8,869 bases of DNA. Source: Chloroflexota bacterium. Lineage in GTDB: Bacteria; Chloroflexota; Dormibacteria; Dormibacterales; Dormibacteraceae. Positions 6,557 through 8,869 of the stretch are shown piece after piece (the stretch's first letter is position 1; every line of letters starts with the position of its first letter). A program made the translations under genes and the position numbers. Under the pieces are notes generated by a model that made no database searches, was not told the origin of the DNA, and saw only the letters and a list, made by a program, of their open reading frames with translations. Where the stretch lies: contig VBGE01000086.1 in NCBI GenBank assembly GCA_005880345.1, forward strand, positions 1 to 8,869, read 5' to 3'.

Positions 6557-7451
6557 CCTCGCCTGGCTGCGGGCGCTGCCCGGGATCGCGGAGGACGAGC
6601 CGCTCGCCTCGCGCACGTCCTTCGGCATCGGCGGCCCGGCCGATTTCTTCCTCGAGCTCGGGCGGCCCGAAGCGATCGAGAAGGCGCTCGAGGGAAGCCG
6701 CGAGCGCGGCATTCCTTATCTGTTGCTCGGCGCCGGCACCAACCTGCTGATCGCCGACCGCGGGGTCGAGGGCCTGGTCGTGCGCGTCGTGAATCGCGAG
6801 CACCAGGTCGACGGGACGCGGGTGCGCGCCGGGGCGGGCTTGAAGATGATGCGCCTGGCGCGAATCGTCGCCGACGCCAACCTTCGAGGCTTCGAGTTCG
6901 CCATCGGCGTGCCCGGCACTGTCGGCGGGGCGGTGTACCAGGACGCCGGCTGCTGGGGCAAGGAAATTCGCGAGGTGCTGGTCGAGGTCGAAGGCTATGT
7001 CCCCGGCCGCGGTGTCCAGCAATGGAAGCCCAACGATCTTCATTTCGGATATCGCACGTCCGCGCTTCGCGAGGGCCCTCTGCAGGGCGCCCTCGTCGTC
7101 ACCGCCACTGTGCAGCTGACGCGGGGCGATGGGGAAGAGGCGAAGCAGCTGATGACCAGGCTGACCAGGGAGCGCAACGAGACCCAGCCGATCAAGACCA
7201 AGAACTGCGGCAGCGTCTTCAAGAACCCGAAAGGAGATTCCGCGGGTCGTCTGGTGCAGGCCGCCGGACTCAAAGGCGCGCGGCAGGGAGCAGCGGTCGT
7301 GTCGACTCTTCACGGCAACTTCATCGTCAACGAGGGCGGCGCGACCGCCGCTGACGTGCGGAAGCTGATCGAGCACGTGATGGCCGAGGTGAAGCGCCGC
7401 TTCGGCGTCGACCTGGAACCCGAGGTCGAGATGGTCGGTCGCGGGCAGTGA
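6534..7451 (+). CDS. murB: MurB, UDP-N-acetylenolpyruvoylglucosamine reductase
   Basis: FAD- and NADPH-dependent cytoplasmic enzyme reducing UDP-GlcNAc-enolpyruvate to UDP-MurNAc. The product is 305 residues, as in the compact type II form. The FAD domain shows SFGIGGPADFF, LLGAGTNLLIADRG, IGVPGTVGGAV (124-134) and YRTSA with Arg174. The C-terminal domain has QPIKTKNCGSVFKNP with Ser227, matching the catalytic proton-donor Ser, then AAGLKGARQG, HGNFIVN and Glu297 near the end. Odd point: the usual MNAGAYG stretch reads YQDAGCWG (135-142), with Asp137 in place of Asn. ATG 6534 lies inside the 3' end of murC (23-base overlap), and the N-terminal extension before the first conserved motif is short, so this start is reasonable. 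Its position between murC and ddl is common outside the gamma-proteobacteria. Confidence 0.95.
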   Translation: MSWRTRSNLAWLRALPGIAEDEPLASRTSFGIGGPADFFLELGRPEAIEKALEGSRERGIPYLLLGAGTNLLIADRGVEGLVVRVVNREHQVDGTRVRAGAGLKMMRLARIVADANLRGFEFAIGVPGTVGGAVYQDAGCWGKEIREVLVEVEGYVPGRGVQQWKPNDLHFGYRTSALREGPLQGALVVTATVQLTRGDGEEAKQLMTRLTRERNETQPIKTKNCGSVFKNPKGDSAGRLVQAAGLKGARQGAAVVSTLHGNFIVNEGGATAADVRKLIEHVMAEVKRRFGVDLEPEVEMVGRGQ

Positions 7452-8401
7452 AGCTCGCCGTCCTGAGAGGAGGGAAATCGGCCGAGCGAGACGTGTCGCT
7501 GCGCTCCGGAGCGCAGGTCGCGAAGGCGCTGCGCGGCCGAGGTCACGACGTGACCGAGGTCGACCTCGACGCCGGCACCTGGGACGCCTTGCGCGATGGC
7601 GGCTTCGAATGCGTGTTCAACGCGTTGCACGGCCGGCTCGGTGAGGACGGAACGGTGCAAGGCATGCTCGAGCTGCTGGGCCTGCCCTACACGGGATCGG
7701 GTGTGCTCGCCTCGGCGCTGTGCATGGACAAGTCACGCGCGGGCAAGGTGATGGCGGGAGCCGGCCTGCACGTGCCGGAGTTCGAGGAGCTCGAGGTCAA
7801 GGAAGGTGTCGCCGCCGACGTGGTCGAGCGATTGGTCGCGCGCTTCGGGCTGCCGGTGGTGATCAAGCCGGTGCGGGAGGGCTCGACCATCGGTCTCACG
7901 ATCGCCAAGGACGAGGACGCCGTGGCGAGCGGACTCGTGCTGGCGGGACGGTACGACCGCCGGGTCCTCGTGCAGCGCTTCGCGGTCGGGACCGAGATCA
8001 CGGTTGGCGTGCTCGCAACCCCCGAGCTGCGGGTGCTGCCGACTCTGGAGATCGTCAGCGAGAACCCCGTGTACGACTACGACGCGAAATACACCGCGGG
8101 CATGTCGCACCACATCATCCCGGCGCGCATCCCAGAGGCCGCGCGCAATGCGGCGTCTGACGCAGCCGAGCGAGCCTTCACCGAGCTGGGTTGCTCCGGC
8201 ATGGCACGGGTGGACATCATCGTCGCGAACGACGGGACGCCGTGGGTGCTAGAGGTCAACACGGTGCCAGGCCTGACCGAGCTGTCCCTGCTGCCCGACG
8301 CCGCACGCGCCGCGGGCATCGCCTTCGACGAGCTCTGCCAGCGCCTCGTCGACCACGCAGTTGGCCGCCACCATCACCACGTCGGACCGACCACGACATG
8401 A
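7448..8401 (+). CDS. ddl: D-alanine--D-alanine ligase
   Basis: ATP-grasp ligase making D-Ala-D-Ala, the substrate of MurF. The 317 residues contain VLRGGKSAERDVSL near the start, LHGRLGEDGTVQG (60-72), YTGSGVLASAL, MDKSRAGK, IKPVREGSTIG with Ser146, the omega-loop YDYDAKY (209-215), ARVDI with Asp256, and EVNTVPGLTELSLLP (269-283), which holds the metal ligands Glu269 and Asn271. Tyr215 matches the Tyr typical of D-Ala-D-Ala rather than D-Ala-D-lactate (VanA-type, Phe) ligases, so ordinary dipeptide specificity is inferred. Gln176 stands where VLVE is usual before the G-x-E segment (Glu183). The last residues, RHHHHVGPTTT, form a short natural His-rich tail. GTG 7448 overlaps the murB stop by 4 bases. 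A purine-rich AGAGGAGGG at about 7467-7475 lies inside the conserved N-terminal strand and is not evidence for a later start. Confidence 0.95.
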   Translation: MKLAVLRGGKSAERDVSLRSGAQVAKALRGRGHDVTEVDLDAGTWDALRDGGFECVFNALHGRLGEDGTVQGMLELLGLPYTGSGVLASALCMDKSRAGKVMAGAGLHVPEFEELEVKEGVAADVVERLVARFGLPVVIKPVREGSTIGLTIAKDEDAVASGLVLAGRYDRRVLVQRFAVGTEITVGVLATPELRVLPTLEIVSENPVYDYDAKYTAGMSHHIIPARIPEAARNAASDAAERAFTELGCSGMARVDIIVANDGTPWVLEVNTVPGLTELSLLPDAARAAGIAFDELCQRLVDHAVGRHHHHVGPTTT

Positions 8402-8869
8402 GGTTTCGCCGCCGCAGTTCAACCCTCCCTCGGGCGCCCTGGCCGGAGGGTCTCGATCGAACGGAGCCGCTGCGCGGCCAGGTGTGGACGCGTCCGGAAG
8501 CGTCGACCAGGCCGCCAGACGTGCACTGGGCGTGGCGTGCCCTCGCTGCCGCAGGCGCGGCAGCCGAGATCGCCATGCTCGCGTGGTTGTGGCTCGGTCC
8601 GGCGCTTGCCGTGCATTCGATCCAGGTAACCGGCTCGCGACATCTCACTGCGAGCCAGGTGGCGCGCGTCGCCGGCCTGCAAGGGAACGGATCGGTGCTG
8701 TCCGTAGATGACACCGCGGCCCGGCAGAAGCTCGAGGGCCAGGTGTGGGTGCGGAGCGCCACAGTCCAGGCGCAGCTCCCGGGCACCGTGATCGTGCAGG
8801 TGAGCGAGTGGCAGCCCGTCGCCGTCTACCACGCGGGTCCGTCGAAGAAGCTGTTCTGGCTCTCGAGCC
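8398..8869 (+). CDS. ftsQ: FtsQ/DivIB-type division protein (5' part)
   Basis: Bitopic divisome protein, partial (157 residues; the frame stays open to the right edge). A basic N-terminus (MRFRRR) and a Pro-rich cytoplasmic region of about 45 residues precede one membrane segment (about 46-68, ending LAWLWLGPALAV). A POTRA domain follows at about 72-144: it opens VHSIQVTGSRHLTASQVARV, continues with GSVLSVDD and the VWVRSATVQAQLPGTVIVQV strands, and ends SEWQPVAVY. The pattern I-x-V-x-G, then W-V-x-x-A-x-V, then L-P-G-T, then E-x-x-P-V-A is classical for FtsQ. The FtsQ beta domain lies beyond the window. ATG 8398 overlaps the ddl stop as ATGA. FtsQ links FtsL/FtsB to septal synthesis; ftsA and ftsZ are expected next but are not seen. 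Confidence 0.92.
   Translation, partial: MRFRRRSSTLPRAPWPEGLDRTEPLRGQVWTRPEASTRPPDVHWAWRALAAAGAAAEIAMLAWLWLGPALAVHSIQVTGSRHLTASQVARVAGLQGNGSVLSVDDTAARQKLEGQVWVRSATVQAQLPGTVIVQVSEWQPVAVYHAGPSKKLFWLSS

Noticed and set aside
7467..7475. Strong Shine-Dalgarno-like AGAGGAGGG inside ddl
   Set aside because: It encodes the conserved Arg-Gly-Gly of the first Ddl strand; a start downstream would remove conserved sequence.
8072..8092. Ddl considered as a vancomycin-resistance D-Ala-D-Lac ligase
   Set aside because: The omega loop ends in Lys-Tyr (Tyr215), as in D-Ala-D-Ala ligases, and the gene sits in the housekeeping cluster without vanH/vanX neighbours.
8360..8401. His-rich C-terminus of Ddl resembling an affinity tag or vector sequence
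   Set aside because: Only four His occur in a row, followed by VGPTTT, and the DNA continues directly into ftsQ through ATGA with matching composition, so this is natural sequence.

Overview
The window is a tightly packed stretch of the bacterial division and cell-wall (dcw) cluster, read entirely on the + strand. Nine genes are visible: murF (3' part), mraY, murD, ftsW, murG, murC, murB, ddl and ftsQ (5' part). The order is the conserved one, with murB inserted between murC and ddl. There is no intergenic space. Six of the eight junctions are 4-base start/stop overlaps (TTGA, TTGA, GTGA, GTGA, GTGA, ATGA), murC/murB overlap by 23 bases, and ftsW/murG by about 80. I see no RNA gene, mobile element, CRISPR array, terminator or convincing promoter. 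Transcription must start upstream of the window and probably continues beyond ftsQ, where ftsA and ftsZ would be expected.

Layout: 1-901 murF end; 898-1836 mraY; 1833-3089 murD; 3086-4306 ftsW; 4227-5267 murG; 5264-6556 murC; 6534-7451 murB; 7448-8401 ddl; 8398-8869 ftsQ start. Cytoplasmic precursor synthesis: MurB reduces UDP-GlcNAc-enolpyruvate to UDP-MurNAc, MurC adds L-Ala, MurD adds D-Glu, Ddl makes D-Ala-D-Ala and MurF attaches it. Membrane steps: MraY makes lipid I and MurG makes lipid II. FtsW polymerises lipid II at the septum, and FtsQ belongs to the divisome scaffold.

Organism: DNA is strongly GC-rich by eye, with G/C-ending codons and frequent TTG/GTG starts. MurC (430 aa), MurB (305 aa, type II-like) and MraY (312 aa) are short, and MurG carries a HE-x-D motif like that of Bacillus/Staphylococcus rather than the HEQN of E. 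coli. This leans toward a high-GC Terrabacteria-type lineage (for example Chloroflexota or Dormibacterota-like), but it is a weak inference. The sequence alone does not fix the phylum.

No new biological system is evident; this is core housekeeping DNA. The points most worth a second look are the ftsW 3' end, where one extra G would restore a canonical ATGA junction with murG, an altered histidine motif in MraY, a 14-bp perfect palindrome two bases before the murD start, and the chain of non-ATG overlapping starts that suggests translational coupling.
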